This document shows, piece after piece, positions 1 through 5,861 of a DNA stretch of 11,168 bases. Source of the DNA: Pseudomonadota bacterium. Lineage in GTDB: Bacteria > Pseudomonadota > Alphaproteobacteria > Azospirillales > Azospirillaceae. The stretch lies in NCBI GenBank assembly GCA_023412175.1, contig JAEYOB010000295.1, positions 1-11,168 on the forward strand. Reading direction: 5' to 3'. A program made the position numbers and the translations under genes. Every line of letters starts with the position of its first letter. The stretch's first letter is position 1. Below the pieces are notes generated by a model. That model had not been told where the DNA came from. It worked only from the letters and a program-made list of their open reading frames with translations, and made no database searches.

Positions 1-233
1 AGATAGTCGTCCATGCCGGCCATGCGGTCGAGAGGCAGGCCCTGGGACAGCGCCTTCTCAAGATCGTGGGCGATGGCCAGCCCGACGATCTCCGCCCGAG
101 AAGCCGCACCGCGGTCCGCCAACCCCGCCGCCGCGATCAGGGCGGCGGCCAGGGTGGCGAGCCAGGGGACCACCATGACCGCGACGAGCAACGGGGCGAA
201 ACGGCGCATGGGACGGGTGGAACTGCCGATCAT
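1..233 (-). CDS. Membrane-anchored sensor-like protein, N-terminal fragment (truncated by window edge)
   Basis: The reading frame opens with ATG at 233-231 on the minus strand and stays open to the edge, giving 77 codons. The start lies one base past the TGA of the upstream gene (235-237), the tight spacing expected of a two-gene operon. A short basic N-terminus (Arg7, Arg10, Arg11) is followed by a hydrophobic stretch at about residues 12-38, a signal anchor or first membrane helix. The rest (about 39-77) is amphipathic and helical, with an Ala/Leu/Glu-rich segment and a 'GLPLD' turn, as often found at the start of periplasmic ligand-binding domains of bacterial sensors. The output domain would be beyond the left edge, so kinase, phosphatase, cyclase or chemoreceptor cannot be told apart. 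Alternative start: Met9. The existence of the gene is well supported; its function is inference. Confidence 0.65.
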   Translation of the reverse strand, partial: MIGSSTRPMRRFAPLLVAVMVVPWLATLAAALIAAAGLADRGAASRAEIVGLAIAHDLEKALSQGLPLDRMAGMDDY

Positions 234-234
234 G

Positions 235-1011
235 TCAGACTTTCCCGACGCCGGCCGCTGGCGCCTCGTCGATCCGGAGGGCTTCGGCCTCGGCTGTGCG
301 CAGGCCGGTCAGAACCGCGGCCAAGGGCGGCGGGTCGCCCTCCGGCGCGGCAACGGGCGCACCGGCCTTCAGAAGCCGGCATTGGGCGGCATAGAACGCT
401 TTCCGCTCCAGAACGGAACGACAGGTTTCGGACAGCAGCAGGCGCGTTCCCATGGCCGCCAGGACAGCGACGGCGAAGAGGAAGACCGCGGTCACGCTGG
501 CCGTTTCGCGCAGGGCCGCCAGGACCTCCACCCGCGCGTCCTGTTGCGGGGCATGACCGAGCACGGCGCCGCCCGGCTTGCCGAAGGCGTCCACCACCGG
601 CACGCCGACCCGCACGCCGTCACGATCCGCCAAGGCCCAGACCCCCGACGGCACCCCCTGTCCTTCGCTGTCCAGCCAGCCGGCGGGGACCGGTGTGCCC
701 ACCGCGGTCTGGTCGGTGGCGAACAGCACGGTGCCGCGCTGGTCCACCACATAGAGGCGCACCCCACCGCTGCCGGTGGAGACCAGCTCGATCAGCCGTT
801 GCAGGTTGTTCTGATAGGCGAGCGGAAAGCCGATGGCCGACCGGTCGGCCGCCGTGGCGGCAACGCGGTTCGCCAGCGCCGACACGCGCGCAGTGATTTC
901 AGCGGTGTGCGCCTCAGCCACTGCGTTGTGGAAGGCGAACAGCGTGAACACCTGCGCCCCGACGGCGCACAGCCACAACACCAGCGCCAGGCGTCCGAAC
1001 CCGTAGAGCAT
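235..1011 (-). CDS. Two-helix membrane protein with Cache-like periplasmic domain, no visible output domain
   Basis: This 258-residue protein starts at ATG 1011-1009, preceded at 6 nt by a strong ribosome binding site (GGGAGG on the minus strand, 1018-1023). Hydrophobic segments at about residues 8-28 and 171-193 bracket a domain of about 140 residues that should face the periplasm. Within it, residues 83-112 ('LYVVDQRGTVLFATD', then 'VGTPV') look like the beta-strand core of a Cache-type sensor domain; this is pattern recognition, not a search result. The cytoplasmic tail (about 194-258) is short and Ala/Leu-rich, and I see no HAMP, kinase, GGDEF or receiver motif. Signalling therefore probably needs a partner, most simply the next gene, which begins one base after this stop. 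The pair diverges from the T6SS accessory genes, so a role in controlling them is possible but unproven. Confidence 0.75.
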   Translation of the reverse strand: MLYGFGRLALVLWLCAVGAQVFTLFAFHNAVAEAHTAEITARVSALANRVAATAADRSAIGFPLAYQNNLQRLIELVSTGSGGVRLYVVDQRGTVLFATDQTAVGTPVPAGWLDSEGQGVPSGVWALADRDGVRVGVPVVDAFGKPGGAVLGHAPQQDARVEVLAALRETASVTAVFLFAVAVLAAMGTRLLLSETCRSVLERKAFYAAQCRLLKAGAPVAAPEGDPPPLAAVLTGLRTAEAEALRIDEAPAAGVGKV

Positions 1012-1017
1012 CGCCAG

Positions 1018-1023
1018 CCTCCC
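1018..1023 (-). promoter_or_regulatory. Ribosome binding site of the 258-residue sensor-like gene
   Basis: On the minus strand this reads GGGAGG, 6 nt before the ATG at 1011. It fixes the start codon and separates this gene from competing frames on the opposite strand. Confidence 0.7.
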
Positions 1024-1092
1024 GATTTCGGCTATACCGGCTTTCCCAACGCCACACCGCTGTAGATTGGGCCATGTTGGTTCGATCTGGTT

Positions 1093-1119
1093 TTGGCACC
1101 GTCACGCCCCTGCGATAAT
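1093..1119 (+). promoter_or_regulatory. Candidate sigma-70-type promoter for the TPR-methyltransferase gene
   Basis: TTGGCA (1093-1098) and GATAAT (1114-1119) each match the -35 and -10 consensus at 5 of 6 positions. The spacer is 15 bp, shorter than the preferred 17. Transcription would start near 1126, giving a leader of about 25 nt. TGGCAC (1094-1099) also resembles a sigma-54 -24 element, but no TTGC follows at the correct distance, so sigma-54 was not called. Confidence 0.35.
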
Positions 1120-1149
1120 CCAGCGGCGGACACTCCACGGGAGACCGGA

Positions 1150-2472
1150 ATGAGCGTGGCCGCCGATGCGGAGGTGAACGCGCTGCTCGGGCACGGAGCG
1201 GCGCTGCTGAGCGAAGGCCGCCATGCCGACGCCGCGGAGGCGTTCGGCACAGCGATCGGCGCACGCCCCGACTGGCCCGCCCCCTACAACAATCTTGCCG
1301 TGGCTCTGCGCGGCCTTGGCCGGCTGGACGAAGCCCTGGTCGCCTGCGCCGCCGCGATCGAGCGGCGTGCCGACTATCCCGAGGCGTATGCCAACCTCGC
1401 CCGCGTGCTACTCGCCCGCCGGCGCCATCACGATGCCGCCCTTGCCGCGGAGCGCGCCGCGGAACTGCGGCCCGGGCACGCCGCCACGCATTCCCTCCGG
1501 GCGCTCGCCCTGTTCCACGACGGCGCCCCCGCAGAGGCCTTGTCCGCCTGCCGCCGGGCGCTTACGCTCGCTCCGGCCTCCGGGGAGGCGCTGGCGGTTC
1601 ACGGGCAGGCGCTGCGCGCCACCGGACAGCTTGCCGAGGCGGTCTGCGCCGGTCGCCGTCTCGTCGCGCTCGGCGAGGCCGACAAGGAGACGATGCTGGC
1701 CGTCGCAACCCTGCTGACCGAAACCGGGCACGGTGCCGAGGCCATGGCGCTCTACCGCAGCGCGCTCGCCACCGATCCGGGCGACGAGGTGCTGTCCCAT
1801 CTGGTGGACGCCATGGCTGGCGCGGGCACCGCCAAGGCTCCGGAACGCTATGTCTCTCAGGTGTTCGACTCCTATGCCGACCATTTCGACGACCATCTCG
1901 TCGGGCATCTCGGCTACCGGGCACACGAGATGGTCGCCCGCGTCGCGGTGGACTCGCTGCCTCCGGATGGCGGCGCGCGCATTCTGGACGCCGGCTGCGG
2001 CACCGGCCTGTGCGGCCCCCTGCTGCGTCCGGCGGCGGCGCGGCTGGTCGGGGTCGACCTGTCGTCCGGCATGCTCGCCAAGGCCAGGGACCGGGAAATC
2101 TACGACGCGCTGGAGCACGAGGAACTCGTGCGCTTCATGTCCGGTACGGCGGAGCGCTTCGACGCCGTCGTCAGCGCGGATGTGCTCTGCTACGTCGGCG
2201 ACCTCTCCCCGCTCTTCCGGGCCGCTGCGCGGGTGCTGGCCGGCGGCGGCCTTCTGGTCTTCACGGTGGAGCGCCGGGAAGGGGCCGGTTTCCACCTGAC
2301 GCCGACCGGCCGCTATGCCCACGGGCTTGACCATCTGCGCGGCTGCGCGCACGGACTTTTCCGTGCCCGAGGCATCGGCAGCGTGATCCTGCGCACCGAG
2401 GCATCGGTGCCGGTCCACGGCTACCTGTGCGTCTTCCAGAAACGCATGGCCGCAGATCGGCAGGGTTCATGA
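1150..2472 (+). CDS. TPR-repeat protein with C-terminal SAM-dependent methyltransferase domain
   Basis: A start at ATG 1150 gives 440 residues. It is preferred over the in-frame ATG at 1093 because GGGAG (1139-1143) sits 6 nt before it and the candidate promoter lies between the two. Residues about 8-230 are roughly six tetratricopeptide repeats, helical pairs with 'NNLAVALRGLGRLDEAL'-type signatures, which usually bind protein partners. A linker with 'VFDSYADHFDDHLV' leads into a class I Rossmann methyltransferase. Motif I is DAGCGTG at 280-286, and the acidic residue after strand 2, expected to hold the SAM ribose, is Asp303 in 'VGVDLSSGM'. This TPR-methyltransferase architecture is familiar from alphaproteobacteria, but the substrate is not known to me. 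The TPR part suggests a protein substrate or docking partner. The next gene overlaps its stop codon, so the two are probably translated together. No core T6SS function is established for this family. Confidence 0.85.
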   Translation: MSVAADAEVNALLGHGAALLSEGRHADAAEAFGTAIGARPDWPAPYNNLAVALRGLGRLDEALVACAAAIERRADYPEAYANLARVLLARRRHHDAALAAERAAELRPGHAATHSLRALALFHDGAPAEALSACRRALTLAPASGEALAVHGQALRATGQLAEAVCAGRRLVALGEADKETMLAVATLLTETGHGAEAMALYRSALATDPGDEVLSHLVDAMAGAGTAKAPERYVSQVFDSYADHFDDHLVGHLGYRAHEMVARVAVDSLPPDGGARILDAGCGTGLCGPLLRPAAARLVGVDLSSGMLAKARDREIYDALEHEELVRFMSGTAERFDAVVSADVLCYVGDLSPLFRAAARVLAGGGLLVFTVERREGAGFHLTPTGRYAHGLDHLRGCAHGLFRARGIGSVILRTEASVPVHGYLCVFQKRMAADRQGS

Positions 2473-2780
2473 GTTCGGATGCCCGTCTGCGCGCGATCCT
2501 GTCCCGCGTGAGCAGCGATTCGCCGGGCGAGCGCCTGGCCGCGCTGGCGGCGCTGGAACGGCTGCTGCCGGCGGGAAGCACCCTGCACGGGATCATCCAG
2601 GTCGGCCTGTTCTACACTGGTCGCGGCACCGTCGACGCCTCGCTAGCAGAGGAAGCCGATCGCTTGCGTGGCGCGCTCCTGGAGGCCGACCGGCGTGACG
2701 ACCGCCGCCGCCGCCGCATCGCGGAACTGGAAACGGCGCTCCGGGAAGCCCTGGACGCGCTGCGGGCAGAGGACGGGTAG
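2469..2780 (+). CDS. Small hypothetical protein with C-terminal coiled coil
   Basis: ATG at 2469 overlaps the TGA of the methyltransferase gene (2470-2472) as ATGA, typical of translational coupling, and gives 103 residues. An ATG 14 codons upstream (2427) lies inside the previous gene and is less likely. Residues about 5-45 are predicted helical, with a 'SDSPGERLAALAALERLL' pattern. This recalls a short helical module (serine/aspartate, Gly-Glu, alanine-rich helix, then Arg-Leu-Leu) that I associate with alphaproteobacterial hypothetical and phage-related proteins; this is from memory only. Residues about 56-101 are rich in Glu, Arg, Ala and Leu with heptad-like leucines and a run of five arginines, suggesting a coiled coil. 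There is no signal peptide or membrane helix, so it is probably cytoplasmic. Function is unknown; a dimerising adaptor for a neighbouring gene product is a reasonable guess. Confidence 0.7.
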   Translation: MSSDARLRAILSRVSSDSPGERLAALAALERLLPAGSTLHGIIQVGLFYTGRGTVDASLAEEADRLRGALLEADRRDDRRRRRIAELETALREALDALRAEDG

Positions 2781-2789
2781 GGCTTCGCT

Positions 2790-2810
2790 CCGCAACGGAC
2801 ACAGTTGCGG
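2790..2810 (+). other. Perfect 7-bp inverted repeat after the coiled-coil gene
   Basis: CCGCAAC (2790-2796) and GTTGCGG (2804-2810) pair perfectly around a 7-nt loop, starting 9 nt after the stop at 2780. No T-run follows, so it is not a standard intrinsic terminator. It could be a partial terminator, an mRNA-end stabiliser or a leader structure of the next gene. Confidence 0.35.
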
Positions 2811-2895
2811 CGGCTGGCGTCGGATGTGGACCAACAAACGATACCGCCACGCACCGCCATCGCACACGGTGCGGGCCGTAGACGCCGCGAGTTCC

Positions 2896-2900
2896 GGAGG
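2896..2900 (+). promoter_or_regulatory. Ribosome binding site supporting a TTG start at 2905
   Basis: GGAGG, 4 nt before TTG 2905, is the only strong purine-rich site near the candidate starts of the J-domain-like gene. The upstream ATG 2824 and GTG 2869 lack one of similar quality. Confidence 0.5.
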
Positions 2901-2904
2901 AGCT

Positions 2905-3540
2905 TTGCCCACCATCACCGTGCCGTGCCAGCACGCCCTTCTGTTCGCCATCGAATCCGCTGCGAAGGCGCGCGGCATGACCGTGCCTTCCCTTCTGCGC
3001 GCCTGCCTGACCGTGGTCGGCATCGAGGCTCTGACGCCCCTCCCCGACCCCGGCCCCCCGAACGCGGTGGACGTGTCCCACCGCCCGGTGACGCTGAAGA
3101 ACGGCAGCGTGCGGCGCGTGCGCGTCGTGCCGAAACTGCGCCTGCACTTCGCCACCGCGCTTGACGCCCCGACGGTGCGCAAGGCGGCCTGGGTCGCCGC
3201 GACGGTCGGCAGCAGCAGCGGTGCGTGCCTGATCACCGCCGGTGAGCTGAACGCGGTTGAATCGGAGATGAGCCGCTGCCGCCTTCGCCTTGAGCAAATG
3301 ACGGCGGCGCTGGAGACGCTGGCCTTCCGGCCGCTGCGCCAGCCGATCCGCAAGCCGTGGCAGGCCACCTACGTGCTGGGCTTCACCCATGAGTGGGGCC
3401 TGGACCCGCAGACGGTGAACAGCCGGTTCCGCACGCTGGCACCGATCTTCCATCCCGATACCGGCCTGCTGTCGGGCGGCGAGCGGATGAGCCAGCTGCT
3501 TGAGGCCCGTAACTTCCTTCTCCAGCACCTGCGGGAATGA
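2905..3540 (+). CDS. J-domain-like protein with possible ribbon-helix-helix-like N-terminus
   Basis: From the TTG at 2905 the protein is 211 residues. GGAGG (2896-2900) lies 4 nt before it, and the in-frame codons upstream (from ATG 2824 or GTG 2869) use many A/T-ending codons (AAA, CGA, GTA, GGA), unlike coding DNA here. The longer starts cannot be excluded. The C-terminus (about 160-208) matches a J domain: a helix-II-like segment 'SRFRTLAPIF', the diagnostic HPD tripeptide at 183-185 (codons 3451-3459), then a helix-III-like 'ERMSQLLEARNFLL'. J domains stimulate the ATPase of a DnaK-type Hsp70. The N-terminus ('TITVP', helix, 'KARGMTVPSLLRACL') has the strand-helix-helix look of a ribbon-helix-helix fold. 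The middle (about 110-145) is a possible coiled coil. There is no zinc-finger or Gly/Phe region, so it is not DnaJ itself. It is followed by 220 bp and then tssB. Confidence 0.75.
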   Translation: MPTITVPCQHALLFAIESAAKARGMTVPSLLRACLTVVGIEALTPLPDPGPPNAVDVSHRPVTLKNGSVRRVRVVPKLRLHFATALDAPTVRKAAWVAATVGSSSGACLITAGELNAVESEMSRCRLRLEQMTAALETLAFRPLRQPIRKPWQATYVLGFTHEWGLDPQTVNSRFRTLAPIFHPDTGLLSGGERMSQLLEARNFLLQHLRE

Positions 3541-3564
3541 TGTTGCCCCAATCCACCATGAAAC

Positions 3565-3601
3565 CTTCGAAACCGACACGTGTGGCGGTTCTCTTCGAAA
3601 C
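3565..3601. repeat. CTTCGAAAC direct repeat flanking an ACACGTGT palindrome
   Basis: CTTCGAAAC occurs exactly at 3565-3573 and 3593-3601, start to start 28 bp. Between them lies the 8-bp palindrome ACACGTGT (3576-3583), itself flanked by AACCG (3571-3575) and its complement CGGTT (3586-3590). A further CGAAAC follows at 3626-3631, 30 bp on. Spacing near three helical turns would put the boxes on one face of the DNA, as in an operator, but no known regulator site is recognised. Confidence 0.45.
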
Positions 3602-3619
3602 GCTTCGGGGATGCGTCAT

Positions 3620-3634
3620 TCCGTCCGAAACGGA
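3620..3634. repeat. Short inverted repeat TCCGT-N5-ACGGA upstream of tssB
   Basis: TCCGT (3620-3624) and ACGGA (3630-3634) are exact inverted copies with a 5-nt spacer. It may be a regulator half-site pair or a weak hairpin. Five-base arms are short enough to occur by chance. Confidence 0.25.
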
Positions 3635-3760
3635 GGTGTTCCCCGGCGATGCCGTCCATTTGGGGCCTATCTCGTCTGGCCTCGAAGCGGCGGGATTCCA
3701 ATGATGACAAGGCTCTTAAGTCGGCGCGCGACGCGCACAACCATGTGAGGTGGCCAGATC

Positions 3761-4297
3761 ATGAGCGAGAGCATTCAAAAGAAGCTGGAGCGCGTCCGCC
3801 CGCCGCGGGTCAAGCTCACGTACGAGGTGCACACCGGCGGCGCCATCGAGATGAAGGAACTGCCGTTCCTGGTCGGCATCCTCGCCGATCTCAGCGGCAA
3901 GCCGGAAAAGCCCCTTCCCAAGCTGAAGGAGCGCAAGTTCGTCGACATCGACCGCGACAACTTCAACGACGTGCTGGCCGCTTCCGCACCGCGCCTGGCC
4001 TTCCAGGTCGACAACAAGCTGCAGGAGGACGGCGGCAAGCTGAACATCCTGCTCAACCCGCGCCACATCGACGACTTCCAGCCGGTCGAGGTGCTGAAGC
4101 AGGTGCCGACGCTCTCCCGCCTGTTCGAGGCCCGGCAGAAGCTGTCCGACCTGCTCACCAAGCTCGACGGCAACGACGAGCTGAACGGGATTCTCAACGA
4201 CGTCATCTCCAACACCGAACAGCAGGACGAGCTGAAGAAGCTGCTGGATCCGGTGGCCGCTGACGCCGCCCCCGATCCCGCCGGCGACCCGGCCTGA
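3761..4297 (+). CDS. tssB: T6SS contractile sheath small subunit TssB (VipA/ImpB family)
   Basis: This 178-residue cytoplasmic protein interlocks with TssC to form the contractile sheath around the Hcp tube; contraction drives the needle out of the cell. The family is recognisable from the basic N-terminus with 'RPPRVKLTYEV' (13-23), the 'ELPFLVGILADLSG' segment (33-46), 'KERKFVDIDRDNFNDVL' (56-72) and 'LNPRHIDDFQP' near residue 100. The length is normal for the family. The last 15 or so residues are an Ala/Pro/Asp tail, probably disordered. The start at 3761 has AGGTGG 7 nt upstream. It is the first gene of the operon, 55 nt before tssC, and the long gene-free region upstream suggests transcription starts there. 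Confidence 0.96.
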   Translation: MSESIQKKLERVRPPRVKLTYEVHTGGAIEMKELPFLVGILADLSGKPEKPLPKLKERKFVDIDRDNFNDVLAASAPRLAFQVDNKLQEDGGKLNILLNPRHIDDFQPVEVLKQVPTLSRLFEARQKLSDLLTKLDGNDELNGILNDVISNTEQQDELKKLLDPVAADAAPDPAGDPA

Positions 4298-4352
4298 CCG
4301 GCCTCGAAGCCTACGCCCTGCCCAACCAGAACCGCATTCACGGAGCGCACAG

Positions 4353-5822
4353 GTGAGCACGGAAACGTCCGTTGAGAGCGCCGCCAGTCTGACCCTGCTC
4401 GACCGCATGATGGTCGATGGCAAGATGGCGCGCGAAGAGAGCCAGCGGCCCTACGCCCGCGACCTTCTGACCGAATTCGTCGACCAGGTTCTCGCCGAGA
4501 CCGGCGACGCCGCCGCCGTCGACGTCGTCGAAGCGATCAACCAGCGCATCGCCCAGATCGACGAGCTGATCAGCGTTCAGCTTAACGAGATCATGCACCA
4601 CTCCGACTTCCAGAAGCTGGAAGCGACGTGGCGCGGCATGCACTACCTCGTCATGAACACCGAGACCTCGACGACGCTGAAGCTGCGCGTCCTGAACGTC
4701 TCCCGCAAGGACCTGCAGAAGGACCTGGACAGCGCGATCGAGTTCGACCAGAGCGCGCTCTTCAAGATGGTCTACGAGGCCGAGTACGGCACGCTCGGCG
4801 GCACCCCCTACAGCGTCCTGGTCGGCGACTACGAGTTCGGCCGCCATCCGCAGGACATCTCCCTGCTGGAAAAGGTGTCGAACGTCGCTGCTGCCGCGCA
4901 CGCCCCGTTCATTGCCGCCGCCGCGCCGGCGCTGTTCGACATGGAGAGCTTCTCCGAGCTTGCCGGGCCGCGCGACCTCTCGAAGATCTTCGAGACGGCT
5001 GACATGGTGAAGTGGCGGTCGTTCCGCGCATCCGAGGATTCGCGCTACGTGGCGTTGACCATGCCGCACGTGCTGATGCGCCTTCCCTACGGCCCCACCA
5101 CCGTGCCGGTCGAAGGTGTCAACTTCGTCGAAGACACCGACGGCCGCGACCATTCCAAGTACCTGTGGGGCAACGCCTCGTGGGCGCTGGCCGCGCGCAT
5201 CACCGACAGCTTCGCCAAGTTCGGCTGGACCGCCGCAGTCCGCGGCGTCGAGGGCGGCGGCAAGGTCGAAGGTCTGCCGAGCCACACCTTCAAGACGGAC
5301 GAAGGCGACATCGCGCTGAAGTGCCCGACGGAGATCGCGATCACCGACCGCCGCGAGAAGGAGCTGAACGACCTCGGCTTCATTTCGCTGGTGCACTGCA
5401 AGAACACCGACTATGCGGCCTTCTTCGGTGGGCAGACGGCGAACAAGCCGAAGGTCTACAACACCAACGAAGCCAACGCGAACGCCCGCATCTCGGCCAT
5501 GCTGCCGTACATGATGGTGTCCTCGCGCTTCGCCCATTACCTCAAGGTGATGCTGCGGGACAAGATCGGTTCGTTCCAGACGCGCGGCAACATCGCCAAC
5601 TATCTGAACACCTGGATCTCCAACTACGTCCTGCTCGACGACGACGCATCGCAGGGCATGAAGGCACGGTTCCCGCTGCGCGAAGCCCGCATCGACGTCT
5701 ACGACGTGCCGGGTCGGCCGGGTGTCTATCGCGCCAACGTCTTCCTCCGGCCGCATTTCCAGCTGGAAGAGTTGTCGGCCTCGATCCGCCTCGTTGCCGA
5801 ACTGCCGGCACCCGAGGCCTAA
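4353..5822 (+). CDS. tssC: T6SS contractile sheath large subunit TssC (VipB/ImpC family)
   Basis: TssC is the main sheath protein and pairs with TssB. It starts with GTG at 4353, supported by GGAG (4342-4345) 7 nt upstream, and is 489 residues long, typical of the family. Diagnostic stretches include 'KLEATWRGMHYLV' (88-100), 'KWRSFRASEDSRYVALTMPH' (220-239) followed by 'VLMRLPYG', and the conserved C-terminus 'HFQLEELSASIRLVAELP' (468-485). The N-terminal 'SLTLLDRMM' (12-20) matches the position and character of the short helix that ClpV grips when pulling the contracted sheath apart; this is inferred from the family. clpV lies in the same operon. hcp follows after 39 nt. Confidence 0.97.
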   Translation: MSTETSVESAASLTLLDRMMVDGKMAREESQRPYARDLLTEFVDQVLAETGDAAAVDVVEAINQRIAQIDELISVQLNEIMHHSDFQKLEATWRGMHYLVMNTETSTTLKLRVLNVSRKDLQKDLDSAIEFDQSALFKMVYEAEYGTLGGTPYSVLVGDYEFGRHPQDISLLEKVSNVAAAAHAPFIAAAAPALFDMESFSELAGPRDLSKIFETADMVKWRSFRASEDSRYVALTMPHVLMRLPYGPTTVPVEGVNFVEDTDGRDHSKYLWGNASWALAARITDSFAKFGWTAAVRGVEGGGKVEGLPSHTFKTDEGDIALKCPTEIAITDRREKELNDLGFISLVHCKNTDYAAFFGGQTANKPKVYNTNEANANARISAMLPYMMVSSRFAHYLKVMLRDKIGSFQTRGNIANYLNTWISNYVLLDDDASQGMKARFPLREARIDVYDVPGRPGVYRANVFLRPHFQLEELSASIRLVAELPAPEA

Positions 5823-5861
5823 CCAACAACCGTCACGTCGTTCCGTCCGGAGTGAACACCC

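Larger units (their letters stand above)
1012..1149. promoter_or_regulatory. Divergent intergenic region between sensor pair and TPR-methyltransferase gene
   Basis: This 138-bp stretch separates two divergently read genes and must hold the starts of both transcripts unless they are expressed from elsewhere. It is visibly less G+C-rich than the flanking coding DNA. On the plus strand it contains a sigma-70-like pair (1093-1119, listed separately). For the minus-strand gene I see a TATAGC hexamer near 1030-1035 but no convincing -35 at the right distance, so that promoter is not called. Confidence 0.45.
3541..3760 (+). promoter_or_regulatory. Gene-free region upstream of the T6SS operon, probable promoter/control region
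   Basis: No plausible gene occupies these 220 bp. The stretch is richer in A+T than the neighbouring genes and directly precedes tssB, so it is the natural place for the operon promoter. It contains repeated CTTCGAAAC boxes, an ACACGTGT palindrome and a TCCGT-N5-ACGGA inverted repeat (3620-3634). I could not find a convincing -35/-10 pair or a sigma-54 TGGCAC-N5-TTGC element. The tssB ribosome binding site is AGGTGG (3748-3753), 7 nt before the ATG. Confidence 0.5.

Noticed and set aside
13-1065. Plus-strand open frame of 350 codons opposite the sensor-like genes
   Set aside because: The minus-strand frames have clear membrane helices, a strong ribosome binding site and tight gene spacing. 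The plus-strand product is Arg/Gln/Gly-rich with no sensible fold.
1094-1108. Sigma-54 promoter suggested by TGGCAC upstream of the TPR-methyltransferase gene
   Set aside because: The -12 TTGC element is missing and the nearest GC is one base off the strict spacing that sigma-54 needs.
2593-3579. Minus-strand open frame of 328 codons opposite the coiled-coil and J-domain-like genes
   Set aside because: It shows biased shadow-frame composition and no domain, while the plus strand carries a recognisable HPD motif and ribosome binding sites.
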